From assembly GCF_020804225.1 (NCBI RefSeq), contig NZ_WJBI01000017.1, positions 1 to 64,000 of the forward strand: DNA of 64,000 nucleotides, written 5' to 3'. This DNA is from Methanosarcina sp. DH2 (GTDB taxonomy: Archaea; Halobacteriota; Methanosarcinia; Methanosarcinales; Methanosarcinaceae). Shown piece by piece: positions 16,829-27,561 of the stretch; the first letter of the stretch is position 1, and the number at the start of each line of letters is the position of its first letter. Made by a program: the position numbers and the translations under genes. Under the pieces are notes generated by a model. That model made no database searches. It was not told the DNA's origin and saw only the letters and a list, made by a program, of their open reading frames with translations.

Positions 16829-18135
16829 ATTCCGTATCTCCTTGCCTTTATTTATGTTCCATATGTTTTAATTTTCCCGGCCAGAAACCGGTCATTTTTT
16901 CCCTAAGGATTTCAAATCCGCAGAATCGTCTGCTAAACCACCGCATGCCCAAAAAAGGCTTTGGTCAGTAAGAGCTATAAACCTGTGCGGATATCCCGAA
17001 AATTCAGGAGCTTAAAGTCCCAGACCCAGTGTTCAGGTAAGGAAACCGACTTTTGATTCCCTATAAGGTATTTCTTCCTTATTAGAGTTTTTAGCCTTTT
17101 ACGCGGGACTTTCAATCCTGAACCGATTTTTTCGGACGAAACCAGCGGAAAATACCCGGTTACCGGGAGTTTAAAGGCACTTTTACCCTGTACAGTACAT
17201 TCTTCAGGCGCAACCCGAATTCACGCACTTCAATTAATTTTTTAACAGGGTTTGAAGGTCCATTCCAATGTTAACTATGTCCGTTAATAAAGTGTATTTA
17301 CTCAGTTATAATGCTTATGAGAGCCCGGGCTTTCCGGCGTTTAAAGCCAGATCTGAAACCTGCAGGGAAGAATTTATTTTCCTGCATGCTCCACACCCGG
17401 AACTCAGGGATACCCCCGATTCAGACCCTTTACCACTCATACGTAAATTGCCAGGAGTCCCGGCAAAGCTGCTCTCTTGTCGATCAGTTCTGCCAGTCAG
17501 TATTATACTTTGTTACACTAATACTCATTCAGTATAGTATATATTAGACAGCTTATTCGACAATTGCTGCATCTTTCAACCCTTAGGAATTCGAGCCTGA
17601 AACTTTTACTTAAGCATTCGCTTCTTGTGCAAGCACTCGCTTAATAATGGCTGATTGTACCTGCAGATTTCTGTAACTGCTAGGCAGATATCCGGGTTTT
17701 ACTTCATATAAATAAGACCGGATATAAACGAGACTACATATAAACCCTATGAGCCGGTGTATGTCTGTTGTATGTATAAAGGATACAGGATACCTGTGCT
17801 AAAGAACAGGGTATCTGTGCTCCAGGGTACTGTGTTTAAATTTGCAGGATGCCTGTTTTGCCTGCTTACTTGCCAGGGAGACTTTCTCAACTTTTAAGGC
17901 GGATAACGCACATCCGCTTCCGGATAAACGCTCCGATTAAGTTTTCCCGCATATACCAGAGAGTCAGCATCAAATAAACCAGCATGGTGGTTTGCGGTAA
18001 TAGCCGGGATTCTGAAAACCCTAGGCTCACCCCTGATTTTTCCGTACCGCAGATAAGCTTTCCAGAATTTTTACTTTAGCTATTCTTTAGCTATTTACAA
18101 GTCTCATTCCAGTTTTTAGGAACTTAACTCAAGAT
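16829..18135. other. 1.3-kb gap in the RNA-processing block; no gene assigned
   Basis: No convincing protein gene is found on either strand. The sequence is less AT-rich than most intergenic DNA here and contains several small hairpins, such as CCGATTTTTTCGG (near 17133) and CCCGGTTACCGGG (near 17156). It must hold the psmA promoter at its left end. RNase P RNA was considered because protein subunits of RNase P follow, but the conserved GAGGAAAGTCC-like core was not found. Confidence 0.5.
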
Positions 18136-18480
18136 TTAACTCCAGCTTTCACCCTGTAGAAACTTTTCCGTAGCTCGTTTAACAGTGCCTGAAGATCCCA
18201 GCACATGAATAGTCGCTCTTTTTCCGTTGATCCGGGTCACAGTGGCCAGTGATGCTCTTGTTTCTTTAACCTTCGTATGAGAGCACTGGATAATTCCTTT
18301 TCCGTTTTCAAATCCCAGAACTTTAATATCACAGTCGCTGGTCGTAACATCTCCGAGCAGTGAGGAAGCAGATGAAATGACTTCTTTAACAATGTCACTT
18401 CTGCTCACAGGCTCTTCTGAGATCAGCTCAAAAGCGAGATAGCGCTTTTTAGCGCGGAGTGAAGGTAGCAGGCGTTTCAA
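18136..18480 (-). CDS. rnp2: RNase P protein component 2 (Pop5)
   Basis: This 114-residue protein begins MKRLLPSLRAKKRYLAFELI, the typical Pop5 opening, followed by the ferredoxin-like core and GKGIIQCSHTKVKETRASLA. With Rpp30 it forms the heterotetramer that activates the RNase P RNA for tRNA 5' maturation. The start is TTG, behind an AGG-rich site that lies inside the rnp3 end. It overlaps rnp3 by 4 bp. Confidence 0.93.
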   Translation of the reverse strand: MKRLLPSLRAKKRYLAFELISEEPVSRSDIVKEVISSASSLLGDVTTSDCDIKVLGFENGKGIIQCSHTKVKETRASLATVTRINGKRATIHVLGSSGTVKRATEKFLQGESWS

Positions 18481-19188
18481 AAGAGGTCCTCTCCCTCAAG
18501 CACTTCGATACCTTCCCTTATATATCCCGGACCAAGGCGATTCTTCTGGAGAATTCTTTCAGGAACAGTGCTTATTGCATTAAGAGCCTCATCTTCTTCA
18601 AGCCCGCAAACCTCAGCAAGGGCAATAGTTTCCATGGGGGATCGCAGGTCAAAACAGGACACGGCATCACTGCAAAGTACAAGGGAAACCTCGTATTTTC
18701 TCGCAAGCTCAAGGTTTGCTTTGAGGTCGGACAGCAGGCGAATGCGCCTGAAACCCCGGAAATGAAGAAGAGGTCTCAGGGTAATACCTATTGCAACTCC
18801 GTTTTCTGCAGCTGCTTTTGCCAGAACCTGGTTTAGCCCGCTGCTCCTGTCAAAAGCCGGGTGGTTCAGGATGTCTACCCTGGGATTTTCGAGCGCAGCT
18901 CTGTTGACTGCTTCAGACCCTCCGTGTACAATCAGGACATCCATTGAGTTCCTGAATTTGCCTATCAAGCTGTTCAGTTTTGAGGGGTTTTCCTCCACAA
19001 GCTCAATCCCCTGAAAGACCTCAAAACCCTCTATTGAAGGCAGTACTGGCTTTTTATCAGGGAGTTTATCGGAATGGTTAGCAAGGGCAATCCCGCTGTA
19101 TCCAAGATGCCGGGCAAAGGAGGCAAGTTCCGGAGCAGTATTATCTCCATCCGGAGCTGCATGAACGCAAAAATCATAAAATTTAGGT

Positions 19189-19196
<8 letters not shown>
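18477..19196 (-). CDS. rnp3: RNase P protein component 3 (Rpp30)
   Basis: A 239-residue TIM-barrel protein of the Rpp30 family, with FYDFCVHAAPDGDNTAPELA at the N-terminus (the usual YDL/FDLxVHS motif), DVLIVHGGSEAVNRAALENPRVDILNHP in the middle split over two strands, and SDAVSCFDLRSP near the end. It pairs with Pop5. The start appears to be TTG with GGAG close upstream. It overlaps both neighbours, which makes a tight rpl15e-COG1325-rnp3-rnp2 operon. Confidence 0.94.
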
Positions 19197-20234
<1,038 letters not shown>

Positions 20235-20369
20235 TCACTTATGTTTCATGGTTCAGCCCTGCCTGCAGGACCACATTCCAACGGGATCTAATCCCGAAAA
20301 TGAAACATGCGATACAACTGAATCATTTGATTTAAAGCTTTGCCCTTAAGAAAGCTTTTTAGAAACAAA

Positions 20370-20500
20370 GAATTAGAGAACAAGAATTAGATAACAAGAA
20401 AAAGAAAAGAATTAGAGAAAAAGAACAAGAACAAGAAAAAGAAAAAGAAAAAAGAAACATAGGCGAAAAACGAGAGAAAAATAAGATAATAGAAAAAAGT
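20370..20500. repeat. Purine-rich low-complexity tract
   Basis: About 130 bp made of variants of AGAACAAGAA, AGAAAAAG and GAATTAGA, with almost no pyrimidines on the plus strand. On the minus strand this is a long C/T tract lying upstream of rpl15e's promoter region and after the end of the neighbouring kinase. Slippage origin is likely. Confidence 0.75.
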
Positions 20501-20527
20501 ATGGATTCTACATAACAACATAACTGC

Positions 20528-23500
20528 TCATACTTCTATATCACTAAACCAGATAGTAAATTTTGTTCCCTGATCTCTTTCAAGCTTTATACAGCCGTCT
20601 ATCTGTTCAACAAGAATATTTACTAACTGGAGTCCAAGAGAAGTCGAGTTCTCTATATCTATTCCTTCCGGTATCCCTTTACCGTTGTCCGATACTTCGA
20701 GTGTGTAATGGAAACCTTTTTTTTCTATATAATCTCTATTTTGACAGGAAATACCATTTTTGAAGGCAGAAGCTTCAGTCCTGCGAAGGTTTATGTAGAT
20801 CTCGCCTCTGCTTCGGGCAGGAAAAGCATATTTAAAAGAGTTTGAGACAAGCTCATTTACAATGATTCCAAGAGGGATTGCAGTATCCATGCCGAGATAA
20901 ACCTGCTCAAGGTCCAGCTTGAAGCTGAAATTTTTATTTCCAAGATTGTATGATCTGAAAAGCTCTGTAGTTAGCTTCCTGAGGTAAGCTGCAAAGTCGA
21001 GAGTGTCTATTTTATCTCCTCTGTATAGCTCTTCATGAATGAGAGCCATAGAAACTACGCGGCTCTGGCTTTCCATGAAAGCTTTGACAACTTCCGGAGT
21101 CTTACAAACCTCAAGCCTGGAGAAGGTTTCTGCCTGCAGGTCAAGCAGGGATGAAATTACCTGCAGATTATTCTTAATCCTGTGGTGAATTTCTTTTATG
21201 CGGATTTTTTCCAGCTTTGCCAGAGTTTCTTCAGCTTCTTTTCTCTCGGTAATATCATATATCGCACCCTGGTACTTATCCGGGGTTTTGTTATTTCCAG
21301 GAATCTTCTGGTAGATTTCGTGCACCCATTTTATTTTTCCATCCCTGTGAATAATCCGGAAATCGATTTCTCCATACGCTCTATATGGAGAATTTCGAAC
21401 CTTTTCCTCTTCTTCATAAATGCGGGGCAGGTCTTCGGAATGAATTATATCCTTCCACGGCTGCCTGGACATAAAATCTTCTTCATTGTATCCTGTAATC
21501 TCTTCAACTGTCCCGTGCATGAATACCGGAATAAAGTTCTCGTCTGCCTGGAAAGCAATTCCCTTGAAGTTTTCTATGAATGATCGATATCTTTCCTCAC
21601 TCTCCTGTATTTTCTGCTGAGCAAGCTTACTTTCCGTAATATCCTGGACCGTCCCCCTCATTCTAACCGGGTTATTTTTTTCATCAAAAACAACTTCTCC
21701 CTGCTCATTGACTATACGCTCTGTTCCGTCAGCTGAAATTATTTTAAAATCTATATTGAAAGGTTTTCCGTTTAAAGCCTGTTTAACCGCATTATCTACG
21801 TAATCTCGATCATCTGGCTGTATATAACTTAAAAATACATCGTAGGCAGGTTTGAGTTCTTTAGGGCTGAGTCCGAGGATCCGATAAGTTTCATCAGACC
21901 AACAAGATTTATCATTTACAATATCCCATTCCCAGTTCCCAATATGAGCCATTTTTTGAGCATCTTCAAGACCTTTTTTACTCTCTTTTAAAGAATTATA
22001 AGCTCCCTCAAGTTCTGCTGTTCGCTCTCTAACTTTCTCTTCTAGACTGTCGAGTGTTTCCTTCAGTTTGTCTTCTGCTTTTTTACGCCTGGTAATGTCG
22101 GTAAGCATGCTCATAGAGCCTGTAAACTTGCCATCGTCATCAAAGAGGGATTTTGAACTTACAATTGCCCATAGGGGTGAGCCATCCTTGCGTATAAATT
22201 TAAACTCATAGCTCTCGTCAATACCCTGCCATCTTCTTTCAATATTCTTTTTGACAACTTGCTTTTCTTCCTCGCTGGCAAAGTCCCAGGCAAATTTGCC
22301 AATCATTTCATCCGGAGTATACCCCAGCATCTCAGTCAATCTTTTATTAACATAAATAGTCCTGGCTTCGGGATCACCTATCCATATACCTTCACTGGCT
22401 GTTTCTACGATATTGCGGTATTTTACCTCGCTCTCTTGCAGTTCTTTCTCTATCTTTTTACGTTCTGTCACATCACGAGTGTAGGAGAGTACACCAGTTA
22501 TCTGCCCGGCAGCATCGTATCGCGGTTCGTAGATAGCTTCAAACCATCGTGGTTCACCGCCAGGGGATAGCTGTAAGAGAACGTGCTCATGCTTTCCTGT
22601 ATAGAGCACCCGATGTTTGATCGACTCAAGTTGCTGTGCCTGGTCTGGTGGCAGCAAATCCGCTTCTGTCTTACCTATTACATCCGATGCAGATAATGGG
22701 TATAACGGGTTATATATCCAGGTATAACGCAGGTCGCGGTCTTGCTCGAAAATAATATCCGGGGAGTTTGCAACTATAACTTGCAACCGTGCCTCGCTCT
22801 CGCGAAGTGCCTTATTTACTTCATGAAGTATCTCATGCTGAGCCTGCAACTCCTCATGGAATACTTGCAGCTCCCTGGACTGTTTTTGAATCTGCTCGTA
22901 CGCTTGACGCAGTTCTTCTTCAGCCTGTTTACGCTCAGTAATGTCTCTGACAATCATGCTCGTTTTTATAATGTCATCTGTATCTGCAAAAAGGTTGGAT
23001 GTAACATTACATACGAAAGTTGATCCATCTTTTCGTCTGCACGTGAGCTCGGCGTTCATCCGACCGTTTAGCTCCCTTTCCTCAAGTGCAGCCGCAAGCT
23101 TCTCGTCCTTAACTACAAGACCTTCCCTTCCCGCCTGTATAATCTCATTTTCGGTCATACCAAAAAGGTAACATGCCTGAGGATTTGCAGAAAGAATAGT
23201 GCCATCGGGCTTGGTTAGTAAAATTCCATCAAGGCTGTTTTCATACAGAGATTTATATTGTAATTCAGTCTCCCGCAGTGTCTGCTCAACCTGCGTGCAC
23301 TCAGCAGTAATTTTCATTCCTGTATTTTCCGTTTTCTCCCATTTCCCATTCTTCCTGGACAAAATAAACTGATGATTTGTAACGATGTCAATTATATCAG
23401 TTACACTGCATATCTCGAGGGAATAGGTGCACAGAGCTATCACTGGATACATGCCTGTAGCAGAATCCAGCCTTTCTTCATAATTAACGAAATCATTCCA

Positions 23501-23905
23501 GCTTTTATTATCCAGCCAGCAGATATTCTCAATGAATCTCAAGCCATCGTAGCCACTGGCCAAAGATTGACTGGCTTTTTCAGTCAGGTTGTTTAAAGCT
23601 TTCTTCGAATCAAAAACACCTTCTTTTGTATGCCAGTCAGCATGGGGAATAATCTCAATTTGTCCTTTTTCCAGATAAACATCAATATCAGGAACAGTCT
23701 TTTTCAGAGCTGCTTTTGCTTCTTCCTTGTCCAGAGGTTTTGAGGTGATCCAGATACAGAATTCGTTATTTTCCAGTCCTGTTTTCAAATATGGAATTAG
23801 TATATGCTTTAAGTCTTCTTTTGTTTGATAAAATTGACAAAGGTGTGTTCCCCACGGCACATTTCCGATGACATCAATGCCAGAATCTCTGATTTCATTT
23901 TCCAT
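20528..23905 (-). CDS. Soluble MEDS-(PAS)5-HisKA_2 sensor histidine kinase
   Basis: This 1125-residue protein has no membrane helix. Residues about 12-195 form a MEDS domain (GTHLCQFYQTKEDLKHILIPYLK), a sensory module first described with DcmR in methylotrophs and methanogens. Five PAS/PAC units follow (about 215-330, 370-490, 495-615, 660-780, 785-905), separated by coiled coils. The HisKA_2 dimerisation/phosphoacceptor region carries EIHHRIKNNLQVISSLLDLQ, and the HATPase_c carries VSNSFKYAFPA and DNGKGIPEG. No response regulator is adjacent. Its ends are nearly identical to the downstream paralogue, while the middle PAS units differ. Ligands, possibly redox or small molecules, are not evident; no haem motif is asserted. 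Confidence 0.92.
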   Translation of the reverse strand: MENEIRDSGIDVIGNVPWGTHLCQFYQTKEDLKHILIPYLKTGLENNEFCIWITSKPLDKEEAKAALKKTVPDIDVYLEKGQIEIIPHADWHTKEGVFDSKKALNNLTEKASQSLASGYDGLRFIENICWLDNKSWNDFVNYEERLDSATGMYPVIALCTYSLEICSVTDIIDIVTNHQFILSRKNGKWEKTENTGMKITAECTQVEQTLRETELQYKSLYENSLDGILLTKPDGTILSANPQACYLFGMTENEIIQAGREGLVVKDEKLAAALEERELNGRMNAELTCRRKDGSTFVCNVTSNLFADTDDIIKTSMIVRDITERKQAEEELRQAYEQIQKQSRELQVFHEELQAQHEILHEVNKALRESEARLQVIVANSPDIIFEQDRDLRYTWIYNPLYPLSASDVIGKTEADLLPPDQAQQLESIKHRVLYTGKHEHVLLQLSPGGEPRWFEAIYEPRYDAAGQITGVLSYTRDVTERKKIEKELQESEVKYRNIVETASEGIWIGDPEARTIYVNKRLTEMLGYTPDEMIGKFAWDFASEEEKQVVKKNIERRWQGIDESYEFKFIRKDGSPLWAIVSSKSLFDDDGKFTGSMSMLTDITRRKKAEDKLKETLDSLEEKVRERTAELEGAYNSLKESKKGLEDAQKMAHIGNWEWDIVNDKSCWSDETYRILGLSPKELKPAYDVFLSYIQPDDRDYVDNAVKQALNGKPFNIDFKIISADGTERIVNEQGEVVFDEKNNPVRMRGTVQDITESKLAQQKIQESEERYRSFIENFKGIAFQADENFIPVFMHGTVEEITGYNEEDFMSRQPWKDIIHSEDLPRIYEEEEKVRNSPYRAYGEIDFRIIHRDGKIKWVHEIYQKIPGNNKTPDKYQGAIYDITERKEAEETLAKLEKIRIKEIHHRIKNNLQVISSLLDLQAETFSRLEVCKTPEVVKAFMESQSRVVSMALIHEELYRGDKIDTLDFAAYLRKLTTELFRSYNLGNKNFSFKLDLEQVYLGMDTAIPLGIIVNELVSNSFKYAFPARSRGEIYINLRRTEASAFKNGISCQNRDYIEKKGFHYTLEVSDNGKGIPEGIDIENSTSLGLQLVNILVEQIDGCIKLERDQGTKFTIWFSDIEV

Positions 23906-24300
23906 CTAATTGTCCCCGACTTTTAGAAATAAAGTCAAAAAACATTGATTAAGAGTTCCTTATCTATATTCCAAGATCACCTTTCCAAGACCACCTATAA
24001 TTCAATATTAAGCCGGTTATTTCCCCTAAGGTACTACAAAAATTCGCAACAATATCCAATCCCTTAGGGAAGTATATCCTGAAACTCTTTTTTAACCAGA
24101 CCGTTGGCTTGTCGGCAGAACTTTAATTCAAAAATTCTGCTTTTTGTCTTGGTGAAATAGCAGGTTTAATCCGATAATGAGGCTTTGAAAACGCAAGTCT
24201 TACCGGAAAAAGCTTTGTGGATAATTATTGTATATTCTATTTATAATATTTTTCTCAATAAAAAATACCTAACTACATTTTCTAGCTAAAAATTACTGGT
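23906..24300. other. Spacer between the two kinase paralogues
   Basis: No gene is seen. An 8-bp inverted repeat (CCCTAAGG at 24024-24031 and CCTTAGGG at 24062-24069, extended by flanking TTCC/GGAA) lies about 120 bp upstream of the 1125-residue kinase and could be a regulator site. The 24200-24290 segment is very AT-rich. Confidence 0.5.
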
Positions 24301-27210
24301 TCATATATTTATATCATTGAACCATATAGTGAATTTTGTTCCATGATCTCTTTTTAGCTCTATACAGCCGTCTATCTGCTCAACAAGAATATTTACTAAC
24401 TGTAGCCCAAGGGAACTGGAGTTCTCAAAATCTATTTCTTCAGGAATCCCTTTTCCATTATCCGATACTTCAAGTACATAATGGAAGTCTTTTTTTCCTA
24501 TATGATCCATGTTTTGACAGGAAATATCACTTTTGGGGGTAAAATCGGCTATGCGAAGGTTTATGCGGATTTCGCCTTCCCGTCTTGCAGGAAAAGCGTG
24601 CTTAAAAGAGTTTGAAACCAGTTCGTTTACAATAATTCCAAGAGGGATTGCAGTATCCATTCCAAGATAAACCTGCTCGAGTTCCAGATTGAAACTGATT
24701 TCCTTATTACCAAGATTGTAAGAATTGAAAAGATCCGTAGTCAGCTTCCTCAGGTAAGCTGCAAAGTCAAGTGTGTCTATTTTATCTCCTCTGTATAGCT
24801 CTTCATGAATGAGAGCCATAGAAATAATGCGGCTCTGGCTTTCCATGAATGCTTTGACAACTTCCGGAACCTTACAAACTTCAAGATGAGAGAAGGTTTC
24901 GGCCTGCAGGTCAAGCAGGGACGAAATTACCTGCAGATTATTCTTAATCCTGTGATGGATTTCTTTTATGCGGATATTCTCCATTTTTGCCAGGGCTTCT
25001 TCAGCTTCTTTTCTCTCGGTAATGTCCTGAACTATTCCTTTTATTCGAACAGGAGTATTTTTGTCATCAAAAATAACTTCGGATTGCATATGGACTGTGC
25101 GTTCTTCCCCATCAGCCCGGATTATTCTGTAATCAATACTGTAAGGCTTTCCTTTTATGGCTTTCATAGCAGTATTATATACATATTCTCTATCGTTGGG
25201 ATGTATATGATTTAAAAATTCCTCGTAAGTTGGATGCGGTTCCTGAAGACTGCGTCCAAAAATGTGGTCCAGCTCATCAGACCAGTATGATTTCTCAGTC
25301 TCAATTTCCCATTCCCAGTTCCCAACATGGGCCATCTTTTGAGCTTCAGCAAGACCTTTTTCGCTTTCTTTTAAAGAATTGTAAGCCTTTTCAAGCTCTG
25401 CTGTGCGTTCTCTAACCAGTTTTTCTAAATTGTCGAGTGTTTCTTTTAATTTTGTTTCTGCTTCTTTTCGCTCGGTAATATTAATAAATGAGCCCACGCT
25501 CCCGCGCACACGCCCGTTTACATCATGTAGCGGGCTTGCTGATGCGAGAATGGTCTGCCATTTTCCACCAGGCATCAGCACGTCTATCTCTACATCGCGT
25601 ACGTCTGTATTTTTTAAGGTGGCTTCTTGCATGGGTAATTCGTCTGCGGTCAACTCGTGGTCCTTCCGGAAGAAGCGTATTGACTGTGTAAGATTAGGTG
25701 AGATATTTTCTCCTGATTCGGCATTGAAAAGTTCGTTTGCCATCCGATTGCCTGTGATGTTGTTACCTTGCGGGTCGTGACCGATCAGGATAGATACAGG
25801 TGCCACTTCCATTATCGTTTCCATTTCTTCGGCTCGCTGGCGAGTTTTCTCTTCCAGATGCTTGCGCCCGGTAATGTCTCTAAGGATCAGTGCTAATTTA
25901 CCTTTCTCAGGACTGAATACGTAAATATCGAGATATTTATTCGCCATCTGGCTAAAAATCTCAAAGTGAACTGGCTGGCCTGAAATCGCCACCTTATGGT
26001 ACTTTTCGAGCGCTATTGGGCTTACATTGGGAAATACTTCCAGCATAGTCCTGCCTAACATCTGTTCCCTCTCTACGCCTAAACACCGGCCAAAAGCAGG
26101 ATTTATCTCAATGTAACGGTAGTCTGAAGGCTCGCCATCATTATAGATAACTTCTACAAGGCCGAAACTGTCGGTCATGTGTGTGAAAAGCATTTTGTAG
26201 CGCTCCTCACTTTTCCGCAGGGCATGTTCAGCTTTTTTACTATCTGTAATATCCCTAATGATCATGCTTGTCTTTATACTGCCATCAGCGTCTGCAAAGA
26301 GGCTGGACGAGGTCTCACCGATAAAAGTTGATCCATTTTTTCGTCTGAATGTGAGTTCGGCCTTCGCCAGGCCTGCCAGTTCTCTTTCCTCAAGTGCTGC
26401 TGCAAGCTTGCCGTCCCTGACTACCAGCCCCTCTCTCCCTGCCTGTCTGATCTCATCTTCAGTCATGCCAAAGAGGTAACACGCTTGAGGATTTGCAGAA
26501 AGAATAGTTCCATCGGGCATGGTAAGCAAAATCCCATCGAAACTACTTTCATACAGAGATCTATAGTGTTCCTCGCTGATGCATGCTTCTTTAGCGCTCT
26601 TGGTCTCGGTAATATTTCTCCTCCCGCAACTTTCGATTTGCTCCCATTTCCCTTCTCTTTTAATCAAAGCAAACTGGTGATTTGCTATAATGTCGATTAT
26701 ATCGGTTGCATTGCATTTATCAAGGAAGTAAGTGCATAGAGTTATCATCGGATATCTGCCTGTGATATAACCTACTCTTTTCTCATAATTTACAAAATCA
26801 CTCCAGTTTTCTCTTTCCAGCTTGCAAAAATTCTCTGCCGTTCTCAACCCTTCATAGCCGATGGCAAGGGCATTGTTAAGTTTTTCAACCCAGCTGTCCG
26901 TGGCCTTCCCTGAATTGAAAATACCTTCTTTTAAACACCAATCAGCATAAGAAATAAGCTCAATTTGCCCTTTTTCCAGATACACATCAAAATCAGGAAC
27001 AGACCTTTTCAGGGCTTTTTTCGCCTCCTGGATATTTAGAGGCTCTGATGTGATCCAGATACATAGTTCGTTATCTTCCAGCCCTGCTTTGAAATAAGGG
27101 ACAAGTATGTATAACAAATCTTCTTTTGTCTGGTAAAACTGGCAGAAATGTGTTCCCCAGCATATGTCACCAATGATCTCAACACCGGAAACTCTGATGT
27201 AATCTTGCAT
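24301..27210 (-). CDS. Soluble MEDS-(PAS)4-HisKA_2 sensor histidine kinase, paralogue
   Basis: Domain order is MEDS (about 5-190), PAS (about 215-330), a second PAS (EERYKMLFTHMTDSFGLVEV), a third (ETIMEVAPVSILIGHDPQG), a fourth (GNWEWEIETEKSYWSDE), then HisKA_2 with EIHHRIKNNLQ and HATPase_c with DNGKGIPEE. I place the start at ATG 27210 because it aligns with the paralogue's start and has GGAGAGG just upstream; a frame to 27225 adds five residues. It lacks membrane helices. One PAS fewer and different internal PAS units from its neighbour show duplication followed by module exchange. No cognate regulator lies beside it. Confidence 0.92.
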   Translation of the reverse strand: MQDYIRVSGVEIIGDICWGTHFCQFYQTKEDLLYILVPYFKAGLEDNELCIWITSEPLNIQEAKKALKRSVPDFDVYLEKGQIELISYADWCLKEGIFNSGKATDSWVEKLNNALAIGYEGLRTAENFCKLERENWSDFVNYEKRVGYITGRYPMITLCTYFLDKCNATDIIDIIANHQFALIKREGKWEQIESCGRRNITETKSAKEACISEEHYRSLYESSFDGILLTMPDGTILSANPQACYLFGMTEDEIRQAGREGLVVRDGKLAAALEERELAGLAKAELTFRRKNGSTFIGETSSSLFADADGSIKTSMIIRDITDSKKAEHALRKSEERYKMLFTHMTDSFGLVEVIYNDGEPSDYRYIEINPAFGRCLGVEREQMLGRTMLEVFPNVSPIALEKYHKVAISGQPVHFEIFSQMANKYLDIYVFSPEKGKLALILRDITGRKHLEEKTRQRAEEMETIMEVAPVSILIGHDPQGNNITGNRMANELFNAESGENISPNLTQSIRFFRKDHELTADELPMQEATLKNTDVRDVEIDVLMPGGKWQTILASASPLHDVNGRVRGSVGSFINITERKEAETKLKETLDNLEKLVRERTAELEKAYNSLKESEKGLAEAQKMAHVGNWEWEIETEKSYWSDELDHIFGRSLQEPHPTYEEFLNHIHPNDREYVYNTAMKAIKGKPYSIDYRIIRADGEERTVHMQSEVIFDDKNTPVRIKGIVQDITERKEAEEALAKMENIRIKEIHHRIKNNLQVISSLLDLQAETFSHLEVCKVPEVVKAFMESQSRIISMALIHEELYRGDKIDTLDFAAYLRKLTTDLFNSYNLGNKEISFNLELEQVYLGMDTAIPLGIIVNELVSNSFKHAFPARREGEIRINLRIADFTPKSDISCQNMDHIGKKDFHYVLEVSDNGKGIPEEIDFENSSSLGLQLVNILVEQIDGCIELKRDHGTKFTIWFNDINI

Positions 27211-27300
27211 GTTCCTCTCCGACATTCGAGTATAAAGTTGAAAGATTCTTTGTCCTTATTTCAAGCGTGTTCTATCAATAATGTAGTTTTATGCTGCTTT

Positions 27301-27335
27301 ATCTAGATTTAGATTTACTCAATCTAAATCTAGAT
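27301..27335. promoter_or_regulatory. Perfect 15-bp inverted repeat in a divergent promoter region
   Basis: The arms ATCTAGATTTAGATT (27301-27315) and AATCTAAATCTAGAT (27321-27335) are exact reverse complements around a 5-base centre. It sits between the leftward kinase (start 27210) and the rightward DUF2207 gene (start 27562). A dimeric regulator site controlling one or both genes is likely. As RNA it would be a strong AT-rich hairpin. Confidence 0.75.
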
Positions 27336-27561
27336 GTATCTTTACAGAAATTAATTTCATTGTTGAATGTTATATAATTGAATGCTTATATAAAAGTAAG
27401 AATTAACCATTTGTCTCTGTAATTTTCCTTTTGAAGACTACTCATAAATTGATTTTTCTTCTCAATACTATAGATTAAAAAACTGAGTTCTGGAACCAAG
27501 TCTTAAGAGGATTCAGGAGAATACCATATTGAGGAATAAGGTGGGGTTGGAGGATACTTGA

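Noticed and set aside
17268-17547. Two overlapping plus-strand frames of 78-89 residues in the psmA-rnp2 gap
   Set aside because: No ribosome binding site, odd composition and no recognisable motif.
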